A stretch of DNA of 64,000 nucleotides from Salinibacterium sp. dk2585 (GTDB taxonomy: Bacteria > Actinomycetota > Actinomycetes > Actinomycetales > Microbacteriaceae). Positions 50,267 through 58,016 of the stretch are shown here, piece by piece (position 1 is the stretch's first letter; each line of letters begins with the position of its first letter). The DNA lies in the NCBI RefSeq assembly GCF_008001035.1, contig NZ_CP042856.1, forward strand, positions 2,046,001-2,110,000, written 5' to 3'. The notes beneath the pieces are model-generated. The model made no database searches. It was not told where the DNA came from and was given only the letters and a program-made list of their open reading frames with translations. The position numbers were made by a program, and so were the translations under genes.

Positions 50267-51859
50267 ATGACCACGTATCAGGACGACATCGCGTCGATCG
50301 AGGCCCTCAAGCAGCAGTACGGCAGCAGCTGGGACGCCATCAACCCCGAGTCGGTCGCCCGCATGCGCGCCCAGAACCGCTTCAAGACGGGCCTCGAGAT
50401 CGCCCAGTACACGGCAGACATCATGCGCCGCGACATGGCAGAGTACGACGCCGACTCCTCCGTCTACACGCAGTCCCTTGGCGTGTGGCACGGCTTCATC
50501 GGCCAGCAGAAGCTCATCTCGATCAAGAAGCACCTCAAGACCACTAACAAGCGCTACCTGTACCTCTCGGGATGGATGGTCGCGGCGCTTCGCTCGGAGT
50601 TCGGCCCGCTGCCCGACCAGTCGATGCACGAGAAGACGGCCGTGCCCGCGCTGATCGAGGAGCTCTACACCTTCCTGCGCCAGGCGGATGCTCGCGAGCT
50701 CGACCTGCTCTTCACGAAGCTCGACGCCGCCCGCTCGGCCGGTGACGAGACCTCCGTGGAGCTCATCCAGTCGCAGATCGACAACTACGAGACGCACGTC
50801 GTGCCGATCATCGCGGACATCGACGCCGGCTTTGGAAACCCCGAGGCGACCTACCTCCTCGCCAAGAAGATGATCGAGGCCGGCGCGTGTGCCATCCAGA
50901 TCGAGAACCAGGTCTCTGACGAGAAGCAGTGCGGCCACCAGGACGGCAAGGTCACGGTTCCCCACGAGGACTTCATCGCCAAGATCAACGCGGTGCGCTA
51001 TGCGTTCCTCGAGCTCGGCATCGACAACGGCGTGATCGTCGCCCGCACCGACTCGCTCGGCGCCGGCCTCACGCAGAAGCTCGCCGTCACGCAGACGCCG
51101 GGTGACCTGGGCGACCAGTACAACGCCTTCCTCGATGTCGAGGAGATCTCCGACGCCGAGCTCGGCAACGGCGACGTCGTCATCAAGCGCGACGGCAAGC
51201 TGCTGCGCCCGAAGCGCCTCGCGAGCAACCTTTACCAGTTCCGCCAGGGCACGGGTGAGGCACGCTGCGTGCTCGACTGCATCACCTCGCTGCAAAACGG
51301 TGCCGACCTGCTCTGGATCGAGACCGAGAAGCCGCACGTTGGCCAGATCGCCGGCATGGTCGACGAGGTGCGCAAGGTGTTCCCGAACGCCAAGCTCGTC
51401 TACAACAACAGCCCGTCGTTCAACTGGACCCTCAACTTCCGCCAGCAGGCCTTCGACAAGCTGGTCGAAGAGGGCAAGGATGTCTCGGCCTACGACCGCG
51501 ACAAGCTCATGAACGTCGACTACGACGAGACCGAGCTCGCCACGGTGGCGGACGAGATGATCCGCAACTTCCAGAAGGAGGGCTCGGCCAAGGCGGGCAT
51601 CTTCCACCACCTCATCACGCTGCCGACGTACCACACGGCTGCGCTGTCGACGGATGACCTTGCCAAGGGTTACTTCGCCGACCAGGGCATGCTCGCCTAC
51701 GTCAAGGGCGTGCAGCGCCGCGAGATCCGCGAGGGAATCGCGACCGTCAAGCACCAGAACATGGCGGGCTCCGACATCGGCGACAACCACAAGGAGTACT
51801 TCGCGGGAGACGCGGCCCTCAAGGCCGGCGGCCACAACAACACGATGAACCAGTTCTAG
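50267..51859 (+). CDS. aceA: Isocitrate lyase, long (about 530 residues) subfamily
   Basis: This 530-residue enzyme splits isocitrate to glyoxylate and succinate. The catalytic loop is EKQCGHQDGKVTVPHEDF (around residue 220): KQCGH replaces the KKCGH of ordinary bacterial Icl. Also seen are ADIDAGFGNPEATYLLAKKM, VARTDSLGAGLTQKLAVTQT with an inserted domain, LLWIETEKPHVGQIAGMVDE and NNSPSFNWTLNFRQQAFDKL. Length and motif place it with the Pseudomonas/Acinetobacter-type AceA rather than the 430-residue Icl1 typical of actinobacteria. AAGGA precedes the ATG. A strong terminator follows. Confidence 0.95.
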   Translation: MTTYQDDIASIEALKQQYGSSWDAINPESVARMRAQNRFKTGLEIAQYTADIMRRDMAEYDADSSVYTQSLGVWHGFIGQQKLISIKKHLKTTNKRYLYLSGWMVAALRSEFGPLPDQSMHEKTAVPALIEELYTFLRQADARELDLLFTKLDAARSAGDETSVELIQSQIDNYETHVVPIIADIDAGFGNPEATYLLAKKMIEAGACAIQIENQVSDEKQCGHQDGKVTVPHEDFIAKINAVRYAFLELGIDNGVIVARTDSLGAGLTQKLAVTQTPGDLGDQYNAFLDVEEISDAELGNGDVVIKRDGKLLRPKRLASNLYQFRQGTGEARCVLDCITSLQNGADLLWIETEKPHVGQIAGMVDEVRKVFPNAKLVYNNSPSFNWTLNFRQQAFDKLVEEGKDVSAYDRDKLMNVDYDETELATVADEMIRNFQKEGSAKAGIFHHLITLPTYHTAALSTDDLAKGYFADQGMLAYVKGVQRREIREGIATVKHQNMAGSDIGDNHKEYFAGDAALKAGGHNNTMNQF

Positions 51860-51876
51860 TCCTTCGCCAGAACTGA

Positions 51877-51904
51877 AGAAGCCCCGGCCTCGGCCGGGGC
51901 TTCT
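51877..51904 (+). terminator. Rho-independent terminator of aceB-aceA
   Basis: Perfect 13-bp arms (51877-51889 and 51892-51904, AGAAGCCCCGGCC type) close on a 2-nt loop and run into TTCGTTG. It starts 18 bp after the aceA stop. Confidence 0.9.
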
Positions 51905-51918
51905 TTCGTTGTGCGGGC

Positions 51919-51970
51919 CCAGTAGCGGAGCTTGCTTGCGCGGCTTGAGTAGCGGAGCGTATCGCAACCC
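51919..51970. repeat. REP-like element (TTGAGTAGCG...CGTATCGC)
   Basis: GTAGCGGAGC occurs twice, near 51920 and 51949; the second copy is in TTGAGTAGCGGAGCGTATCG (from about 51945), which continues CAACCCGG. The TTGAGTAGCG word also occurs near 10345. From memory, similar intergenic words are common in Microbacteriaceae; a genome-wide count would settle it. Confidence 0.45.
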
Positions 51971-51982
51971 GGGAGGTCACTT

Positions 51983-52078
51983 TCCCAACTCAGGAGATCA
52001 CTCTCACAATTCAGGAGCCGGGCCCCTGAATTGGGAGGGCCAGTTCCTGAATTGTGAAAGCCAGTTCCTGAATTGTGA
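51983..52078. repeat. Cluster of 13-bp repeats (TCCTGAATTGnGA family), right copy set
   Basis: Five copies: reverse TCCCAACTCAGGA (51983-51995), reverse TCACAATTCAGGA (52004-52016), forward CCCTGAATTGGGA (52024-52036), and two forward TCCTGAATTGTGA (52045-52057, 52066-52078). The last two lie in perfect 21-bp tandem units (52041-52061, 52062-52082). Together they can fold into nested hairpins between the convergent aceA and gntR ends. Confidence 0.82.
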
Positions 52079-52087
52079 AAGCCGGCT

Positions 52088-52441
52088 TCAGGAGCGCAGC
52101 GCCGCTTCGACCCAGTCGAGCGCAGCGTTCTCATCGACACCGAGCCGTCGCACGTCGGCCGCGAACTGTCGCGCGAGTTCCTGCACCCGGCGCTCCGAGG
52201 CATCCCCCGCCGCGGCCACGAAGGTGCCGGCGCGGCCGCGCGTCTCGATGATGCCGTCGGCCTCGAGCTCGCGGTAGGCGCGAGCGACCGTGTTGGCCGC
52301 GACTCCGAGGTCGACAGCGAGGCCACGAACCGTCGGCAGCTTCGCACCCGAAGCGAGACGTCCGCTCTTGACCTGCTCGATGACCTGCCCCCGCAGCTGT
52401 TCGAACGGCGGCGTGGCCGAGGTGGGGTCGATGCGGAACAT
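52088..52441 (-). CDS. GntR-family regulator, YtrA subfamily
   Basis: This 117-residue regulator starts MFRIDPTSATPPFEQLRGQV, followed by the GntR winged helix (SGRLASGAKLPTVRGLAVDL, GVAANTVARAYRELEADGII) and a short C-terminal helical tail (RVQELARQFAADVRRLGVDE), as in YtrA-type repressors that often control ABC transporter operons. It begins 5 bp after the DUF3039 gene stop and is probably co-transcribed with it. An ABC transporter pair lies just beyond. Confidence 0.85.
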   Translation of the reverse strand: MFRIDPTSATPPFEQLRGQVIEQVKSGRLASGAKLPTVRGLAVDLGVAANTVARAYRELEADGIIETRGRAGTFVAAAGDASERRVQELARQFAADVRRLGVDENAALDWVEAALRS

Positions 52442-52446
52442 GGTCG

Positions 52447-52707
52447 CTACTTCTTCATGGACTCGTAGATTTCTTTGCACACGGGGCACACGGGAAACTT
52501 CTGGGGATCGCGCCCGGGCGTCCACACCTTGCCGCACAGCGCAATGACGGGTCGACCCGTGAGGGCCGACTTCATGATCTTGTCCTTGTTGACATAGTGG
52601 GAGTAGCGCTCGTGGTCGCCATCTTCCACCTGCTCCTGGTTGAGGAGCTCTTCAAGCTCGCGGTCGAGGGTGTCGGTGCCGCCGCCGGTGTGCTCAGTGT
52701 CGCTCAT
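52447..52707 (-). CDS. DUF3039 family zinc-ribbon-like protein
   Basis: This 86-residue actinobacterial protein has an acidic N terminus (LDRELEELLNQEQVEDGDHE), then RYSHYVNKDKIMKSALTGRP, VIALCGKVWTPGRDPQKFPV and CPVCKEIYESMKK. The Cys-x(n)-Cys-x2-Cys arrangement and the LCGKVWxPxRDPxxxPVCPxC pattern are the DUF3039 signature. Function is unknown; it may bind zinc. TACCAT ends 7 nt before the ATG (leaderless). Confidence 0.88.
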   Translation of the reverse strand: MSDTEHTGGGTDTLDRELEELLNQEQVEDGDHERYSHYVNKDKIMKSALTGRPVIALCGKVWTPGRDPQKFPVCPVCKEIYESMKK

Positions 52708-52714
52708 GGCATCA

Positions 52715-52720
52715 ATGGTA
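52715..52720 (-). promoter_or_regulatory. -10 box of the DUF3039-gntR unit (leaderless)
   Basis: TACCAT (minus) ends 7 nt before the ATG at 52707. It would drive DUF3039 and gntR together. Confidence 0.5.
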
Positions 52721-52766
52721 GGCGCTTCGGTCGGCTTCAGGGCTGACAAGATCGGCCCATCGTGAC

Positions 52767-54338
52767 TCAGTTGCGGAGCGTGAAGGCGAGCAACTCGGGC
52801 GCCTGCCGAGAGAAGGTCCGTGCCCCGATCGCGAAGCCGAGCACGAGCACGAGCAGTCCGACGCCCGCACCGGCCGCGAGCGACAGCATGCCCCAGCTGC
52901 CTCCCTCGGCGAGTTGCAGTGCGGCAAGACCGAGGGCGGGCAGGGCACACAGCACGATGAGGAAGAACGAGACCGCCTGTCCCGCTGCGCTACCGGAGGA
53001 CTGCGGCTGCGCGAAGGGGCTGCTGCCCGGCCTCACCGCGGCGTAGGGCATCCGCACGGACGTGACGCTCGAGATGCCGACGCCGCCGAGCAGCAGGGCC
53101 AGGCAGACACCGATCATGGACGGAAAGACGGTCCAGTCACCGTAGAGCAGCACCGAGATGGGCGCGAGCACCGCGATGACGCCGAGTCCTAGGCCCAACA
53201 CCGGCAGGGCCCGGCCGACCCGGTCGGCCCATCCGCTCACGTTGGAGGCGACATGGAGCCAGAGCGCGGAACTGTCGTAGGCGAGGTCGTTGTGCAGCAA
53301 CCAGCCGAGGAACAGGCAGGCGACCGGAAGCGGTACGAGCGCGAGGTTCTGCCACCACACGCCGACGACGAGGAAGGGAATGACGACGATGAGCGAGACG
53401 ACGGGGATGACCGCGAGGGCAAGCTTGTAGCGGCCGTCCCGCGCCCAGTAGCTGAGGCTGCGCGCCGCGATGACGCCCGCTTCGCTCCTGGGAAGCAGGT
53501 CGAACCAGCCGAGCCCCCTGCCGCCCCACTCGGCCGACAGTTCGGCGGATGCCTGAGAACGGAGCATGACGATCACGAGCGCATGCCAGAGCAGCCACAG
53601 CGCTGCCACGAAGAGCGCGGCGAGCGCGAGCTTCAGCCACGCCCCACCCATGTCGCCTGCTGCGGCGAGGGTGGGCGCGGCCCAGGCCTGGCCGAGCGGC
53701 GAGGCCCCGAGCCCGGCAGCGGCCCCGCCGAGTCGCTCGACGATCGACGCCTCCCTCATGCCGAGCAGGAGTGCCAGCACGAAGGGCAAGCACGCCAGGA
53801 GGGCGAAGACACCGAGAATGCCCGCGAGTTCACGCAGCCTGCGAGTCGAGAACACGAGCGCAGCGAATGAACGCATGAGCCGAGCGCCGAGCACGCCCGT
53901 CACGACGATGAGCACGGAGGCAAGGAAGGCCACGAGGCCGACCCCGGGATGCTGCGACCATGCAACGAAGTACGCACCGGCCGTGACGATGAGCAGGACG
54001 GAGGGGACGCTGAGTAGTGCGCTCAGCGCAAGCCCGCGCGCGACCACGAGGGGCTCGACTCCGAGGGGGCCGAACACACGGGGATCTGCCACGTCATCGG
54101 ATGAGGCGACCACGGGAACGACGAAGAAGCCGAGAGTCACGAGCGAGCCGACGATGACGCCGGCCGTCGCGGCATCCCGTGTGGGAAAGACGTTCGGGTC
54201 GAGGAACGATTCAGTGACGTAACCGGTGAGGGCAATGCCGAGGCCGAGCAGGAGTGCGAGGCCGAAGAGTTGCTCTGGCCTGCGCCGCAGGGCGTGCGCC
54301 AGTTGCGTGAGCCTCAGACGGAGAAAGAGCGCAACCAC
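52767..54338 (-). CDS. Large ABC transporter membrane subunit
   Basis: This 523-residue protein has about twelve hydrophobic segments: LFGLALLLGLGIALTGYVTE, IVGSLVTLGFFVVPVVASSD, LLSVPSVLLIVTAGAYFVAW and so on. It is encoded directly after, and overlapping by 25 nt, an ABC ATPase with a 90-residue N-terminal tail. The soluble stretch FGPLGVEPLVVARGLALSAL after TM2 and the size suit an ABC-2-type exporter subunit specific to actinobacteria. Substrate unknown. GTG start inside the ATPase gene. Confidence 0.75.
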   Translation of the reverse strand: MVALFLRLRLTQLAHALRRRPEQLFGLALLLGLGIALTGYVTESFLDPNVFPTRDAATAGVIVGSLVTLGFFVVPVVASSDDVADPRVFGPLGVEPLVVARGLALSALLSVPSVLLIVTAGAYFVAWSQHPGVGLVAFLASVLIVVTGVLGARLMRSFAALVFSTRRLRELAGILGVFALLACLPFVLALLLGMREASIVERLGGAAAGLGASPLGQAWAAPTLAAAGDMGGAWLKLALAALFVAALWLLWHALVIVMLRSQASAELSAEWGGRGLGWFDLLPRSEAGVIAARSLSYWARDGRYKLALAVIPVVSLIVVIPFLVVGVWWQNLALVPLPVACLFLGWLLHNDLAYDSSALWLHVASNVSGWADRVGRALPVLGLGLGVIAVLAPISVLLYGDWTVFPSMIGVCLALLLGGVGISSVTSVRMPYAAVRPGSSPFAQPQSSGSAAGQAVSFFLIVLCALPALGLAALQLAEGGSWGMLSLAAGAGVGLLVLVLGFAIGARTFSRQAPELLAFTLRN

Positions 54339-55339
54339 TCCATGTCCTCCCCCGGCTGCAGTTCGCCGATGAGCCTGACGAAGCGTTCCTCCAGGGTGGC
54401 GTCGCCGCGCACGCTCGCCGTCGTTCCGCTCGTGAGCACCCGCCCCTCCGCGACGACCGCGATCGAGTCACACACGCTTTCGACGAGGTCCATGCTGTGG
54501 CTCGAGAGCACGACCGTGCCGCCCGCATCCGCATAGCGCCGCAGGATGTCGAGCACGGTCGCGACCGAGACGGCGTCGACCGACTCGAAGGGTTCGTCGA
54601 GGATGAGCAGGCGCGGCGAGTGGATGAGCGCTGCGGCGAGCGCCACCTTGCGCGTCATGCCCGCCGAATAGTCGGTCACGAGGCGATCCTGGGAATCTTC
54701 GAGGTCGAAGGCCCTGATGAGTTCCTCCGTGCGCGAGAGCACGGTCGCCCGGTCGAGGCCGCGCAGCATGCCCGAGTAGTAGAGGAGCTGGCGCCCCGTG
54801 AGACGGTCGAAGAGCAGCAGGCGGTCGGGCAGGATGCCCATGTCGCGCTTCGCCGCCGCCGGCTCGACCCAGACATCCCGGCCGCCGACGAGCACGTTGC
54901 CCTGGTCGGGACGCAGGACGCCGGTGACGATCGACAGGGTCGTCGTCTTGCCCGCGCCATTCGGGCCGACGATGCCAAAGATCTGCCCGGCGCGCACCTC
55001 GAGGTCGACGCCGTCGACTGCGACCGTGGAACCGAATCGCTTGACGAGGCCGGATACCTCAAGCACGACGGGGGCATCCGCGTAGGGGTCCGGCACGCTG
55101 GCCTGCGGCGTCGCGGCGGGGACAGCGGATGGCACCTCCGGCGCCTCGACGTCAGCAGTCTCGACGACCTCGTCGATCGCATCTGGCACGCCTGGCTCGA
55201 CCTCCACGGCGATCGACTCCTTTGGCTCGACCTCGGCGGGACGCTGCGTCGTGCCGAGCCGCTCGATGAGTTGGTCGAACCGCGTAAGGGCCTGCTCGAT
55301 CGAGAAGGGCGTCGTCTCGGCTGCAGGGTCCTTTGTCAC
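54314..55339 (-). CDS. ABC transporter ATP-binding protein with acidic N-terminal extension
   Basis: This 341-residue protein has residues 1-90 as an acidic, Pro/Glu/Val-rich tail (LTRFDQLIERLGTTQRPAEV, EPGVPDAIDEVVETADVEAP). The ATPase follows: Walker A GIVGPNGAGKTTTLSIVTG, Q-loop ILPDRLLLFDRLTG, signature TDYSAGMTRKVALAAALI (SAGM for SGGQ) and Walker B LLILDEPFESVD with H-loop SSHSMD. It is of the drug/ABC-2 exporter ATPase group. GTG start with TACGGT 6 nt upstream (leaderless). The unusual tail may anchor to the partner permease. Confidence 0.85.
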   Translation of the reverse strand: MTKDPAAETTPFSIEQALTRFDQLIERLGTTQRPAEVEPKESIAVEVEPGVPDAIDEVVETADVEAPEVPSAVPAATPQASVPDPYADAPVVLEVSGLVKRFGSTVAVDGVDLEVRAGQIFGIVGPNGAGKTTTLSIVTGVLRPDQGNVLVGGRDVWVEPAAAKRDMGILPDRLLLFDRLTGRQLLYYSGMLRGLDRATVLSRTEELIRAFDLEDSQDRLVTDYSAGMTRKVALAAALIHSPRLLILDEPFESVDAVSVATVLDILRRYADAGGTVVLSSHSMDLVESVCDSIAVVAEGRVLTSGTTASVRGDATLEERFVRLIGELQPGEDMEWLRSFSV

Positions 55340-55345
55340 CGGTCA

Positions 55346-55351
55346 ACCGTA
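55346..55351 (-). promoter_or_regulatory. -10 box of the ABC exporter operon (leaderless)
   Basis: TACGGT (minus) ends 6 nt before the GTG at 55339. The 262-bp gap to the next gene otherwise holds only that gene's promoter (TAGACT near 55572). Confidence 0.45.
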
Positions 55352-55601
55352 CCAACCTGTAGGCCATCACAGGAGGGCCAGGTCGCGTTTGGGTCACGAA
55401 TTGACGACAGTGCGCTGGGAACCCCTCCTTGTAGGCACACTTCTCGCTACCGTAGAGACCAGCACAACGAGGTGTCCCATTTTCTGCTGCACCGTAAACG
55501 GCACGTGAAGATCCCGCCGTTACTCGGCGAGCGATCAGCGTCCTGTCAGGGCTTCCCCAAGGCGCGGCCCCTAGACTGCACTCTTCAATAAGGAGCAACT
55601 C

Positions 55602-56297
55602 GTGAGCACCCAGATCGTCATCCTCGCCGCTGGAATGGGCAGCCGGCTCGGCCGCAGCCTGCCCAAGTCGCTGACCGAGCTGAGTGATGGACGCACGATC
55701 ATGCAGCAGCAGTTCGACAACATCCACCAGGCATTCGGCCGCAACGCCAAGGTGAGCATTGTCGTCGGCTACAAGCTCGAGCACATCATCGAGGCGTTCC
55801 CTGAGGCATCCTTCGTCTACAACGAGCAGTACGACGTCACGAACACTTCGAAGAGCCTCATGCGCGCCCTCCGCGCCTCGACGTCCGGCGGCGTGCTGTG
55901 GATGAACGGTGACGTCGTCTTCGACCCCGAGGCCCTCGAGCGCGCGGCCAAGCTGGTCGCCCGCGACCAGTCGTTCGTGACCGTCAATACGGCAAAGGTC
56001 TCCGACGAGGAGGTCAAGTACACGACCGACATGCACGGCTACATCCGCGAGCTCTCGAAGACCGTCAAGGGCGGGCTCGGCGAGGCCGTCGGCATCAACT
56101 ACATCTCGCGCGATGACAAGGCGGTGCTCCTGCGCCAGCTCGCGCGCGTCGGCGACCAGGACTACTTCGAGCGCGGCATCGAGCTTGCGATCGAGCAGGA
56201 CGGCCTCAAGGTCGAGCCGCTCGACATCTCGGACCTCTACGCCGTCGAGGTCGACTTCGCGGAAGACCTTGAGCGCGCGAACCTCCTCTTCCGCTGA
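55602..56297 (+). CDS. Sugar-phosphate/choline-type nucleotidyltransferase (LicC-like)
   Basis: This 231-residue NTP transferase has the opening motif IVILAAGMGSRLGRSLPKSL (G-x-G-x-R-x-G ... P-K), LWMNGDVVFDPEALERAAKL with the metal-binding Asp, MHGYIRELSKTVKGGLGEAV and a late ISDLYAVEVDFAEDLERAN. It is single-domain, like LicC or glycerol/CDP-ribitol-type cytidylyltransferases. The nearby TagGH-like and TagF-like genes suggest it makes an activated precursor (CDP-alcohol or NDP-sugar) for a wall polymer. GTG start with AAGGAG. Confidence 0.78.
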   Translation: MSTQIVILAAGMGSRLGRSLPKSLTELSDGRTIMQQQFDNIHQAFGRNAKVSIVVGYKLEHIIEAFPEASFVYNEQYDVTNTSKSLMRALRASTSGGVLWMNGDVVFDPEALERAAKLVARDQSFVTVNTAKVSDEEVKYTTDMHGYIRELSKTVKGGLGEAVGINYISRDDKAVLLRQLARVGDQDYFERGIELAIEQDGLKVEPLDISDLYAVEVDFAEDLERANLLFR

Positions 56298-56344
56298 CCC
56301 ACGCCGTCGAGGCTGGATGCACGAGGCGCACGGGCGCGACCCAA

Positions 56345-56350
56345 TACGAT
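56345..56350 (+). promoter_or_regulatory. -10 box of the TagGH-like operon (leaderless)
   Basis: TACGAT ends 6 nt before the GTG at 56357. Confidence 0.5.
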
Positions 56351-56356
56351 AGCCGG

Positions 56357-57154
56357 GTGCCCGTAAGCCACTCCCCGCGACCCCAATGGTCGCCGTTTGA
56401 GCGTTACCGGCGTTCGCTGTGGCTCCTGACGGTGCGGGACCTGCGCGTGCGGTACTCGACGTCGGCACTCGGATACGTGTGGTCGATCCTCGACCCGCTC
56501 GTGATGGCATCCATCTACTGGTTCGTCTTCACGCAGGTCTTCGACCGGTCGGTGGGCGAAAAGCCCTACATCGTCTTCCTGCTCGTCGCCCTCCTGCCCT
56601 GGATGTGGTTCAACGGCGCGATCTCTGACAGCACGCGCGCGTTCATCCGCGAGGCGAAGCTGGTGCGCTCCACGAAGCTCCCCCGCACGATCTGGGTCAA
56701 CCGCATCGTGTTGTCGAAGGGCATCGAGTTCATCGCGAGCGTCCCCGTGCTGGCGATCTTCGCGATCGGCACGAGCGCTGAGCTGCACTGGCAGGTCGTG
56801 TTCTTTCCCCTCGCCGTGCTGCTCCAGGGGATGCTCGTCATGGGCATCGGGCTCATCGTCGCGCCGCTTGTCGTGTTCTTCCGCGACCTGGAGCGGGCCA
56901 CGAAACTTGCCCTCCGGTTCCTCTTCTACGCTTCGCCCATCATCTACGGCGTGACCGACCTCCCAAAGGACCTGCAGTTCTGGGCATCCTTCAATCCGCT
57001 CGCGGGAATCTTCTCGCTCTACCGCGGCGCCTTCTTCCCCGACCAGCTCGCGTGGGACACGATCGGCATCGGCGCGGCCATGAGCGTCGTCTTCCTCGTG
57101 ATCGGGTTGCTCGTGTTCCGTCGCTCCGAGCGCGCCGTGCTGAAGGAGATCTGA
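56357..57154 (+). CDS. Polysaccharide/teichoic acid ABC-2 permease (TagG/Wzm type)
   Basis: This 265-residue ABC-2 permease opens with an amphipathic segment, then LTVRDLRVRYSTSALGYVWS (the R-Y-x-x-S-x-L-G-x-x-W motif of Wzm/TagG). It has six membrane helices, ATKLALRFLFYASPIIYGVT and NPLAGIFSLYRGAFFPDQLA. It should flip undecaprenyl-linked polymer across the membrane with the ATPase encoded next (TGATG overlap). Leaderless GTG start. Confidence 0.9.
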   Translation: MPVSHSPRPQWSPFERYRRSLWLLTVRDLRVRYSTSALGYVWSILDPLVMASIYWFVFTQVFDRSVGEKPYIVFLLVALLPWMWFNGAISDSTRAFIREAKLVRSTKLPRTIWVNRIVLSKGIEFIASVPVLAIFAIGTSAELHWQVVFFPLAVLLQGMLVMGIGLIVAPLVVFFRDLERATKLALRFLFYASPIIYGVTDLPKDLQFWASFNPLAGIFSLYRGAFFPDQLAWDTIGIGAAMSVVFLVIGLLVFRRSERAVLKEI

Positions 57155-57918
57155 TGGCAGCGTCCCCATCGCCCAGGGCGGATGCGCCCGTCGTGATCGA
57201 GGTGCGCGAGGCGGGCATCCGTTTCAAGCGCAACCGGCGGGCCCGCCGTAGCTTCAAGGACCTCTTCGCGGGGCGCAAGCGCCGCAACCGGCCCGACGAG
57301 TTCTGGGCGCTGCGCGGCGTCGACTTCTCGGTCACCGCTGGCGAGGCGATCGGCGTCGTCGGGCGCAACGGCCAGGGCAAGTCGACCCTGCTCAAGCTCG
57401 TCGCCGAGGTCATCCTGCCCGACGAGGGGCGGGTGGCCGTGCATGGCGGGGTCGCTCCCCTGATCGAGATCACGGGCGGTTTCGTCGACGACCTCACGGT
57501 GCGCGACAACGTCTTCCTCACCGCCGGACTGCACGGGATGTCGCGGGCCGAGATCGAGGAACGCTTCGACGAGATCATCGACTTCGCCGAGATCGGCGAC
57601 TTTCTCGACACCCCTTACAAGCACCTCTCAAGCGGCATGCGGGTGCGCATCGCCTTCGCGGTCGTCACGCGCCTCGAGGAACCGATCCTCCTCGTCGACG
57701 AGGTGCTCGCAGTGGGAGACAAGGCCTTCCGTGAGAAATGCTACCGTCGCATCGAGGAACTGCTCGAGGGCGGCCGCACCCTCTTCTTCGTCTCGCACAA
57801 TGAACGCGACCTCAAGCGCTTCTGCACCCGCGGGCTCTACCTCGACAAGGGCAGGCTCGTGATGGATGCCCCGATCGCCGAGGTGTTGCAGCGCTACAAC
57901 GCCGACTACAACGCCTGA
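57154..57918 (+). CDS. Polysaccharide/teichoic acid ABC ATPase (TagH/Wzt type, short)
   Basis: This 254-residue protein has a basic N-terminal insertion (FKRNRRARRSFKDLFAGRKR) of TagH type, Walker A GVVGRNGQGKSTLLKLVAEV, VAPLIEITGGFVDDLTVRDN, signature HLSSGMRVRIAFAVVTRLEE and Walker B ILLVDEVLAVGDKAF with H-loop FVSHNE. It ends right after the nucleotide-binding domain, so there is no C-terminal sugar-binding domain; export is not coupled to end-group recognition. ATG overlaps the permease stop. Confidence 0.92.
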   Translation: MAASPSPRADAPVVIEVREAGIRFKRNRRARRSFKDLFAGRKRRNRPDEFWALRGVDFSVTAGEAIGVVGRNGQGKSTLLKLVAEVILPDEGRVAVHGGVAPLIEITGGFVDDLTVRDNVFLTAGLHGMSRAEIEERFDEIIDFAEIGDFLDTPYKHLSSGMRVRIAFAVVTRLEEPILLVDEVLAVGDKAFREKCYRRIEELLEGGRTLFFVSHNERDLKRFCTRGLYLDKGRLVMDAPIAEVLQRYNADYNA

Positions 57919-58016
57919 GCGCCGACCGCAGCAAGAAAACGCTGGTCTCGGGGCGGTCGCTTCGGTAATGTTGGCGGTCCGGCTCCGCCTGCCGGCATCT
58001 CGCAAGGACTCCCCTC

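Noticed and set aside
48475-51967. Two minus-strand open frames of about 600 residues opposite aceB and aceA
   Set aside because: They mirror the codon pattern of aceB and aceA on the other strand and have no recognisable motifs or ribosome sites.
55340-55601. Possible small gene in the 262-bp gap before the nucleotidyltransferase
   Set aside because: Short frames lack a ribosome site and codon bias; only the promoter (TAGACT, AAGGAG) of the next gene is supported.
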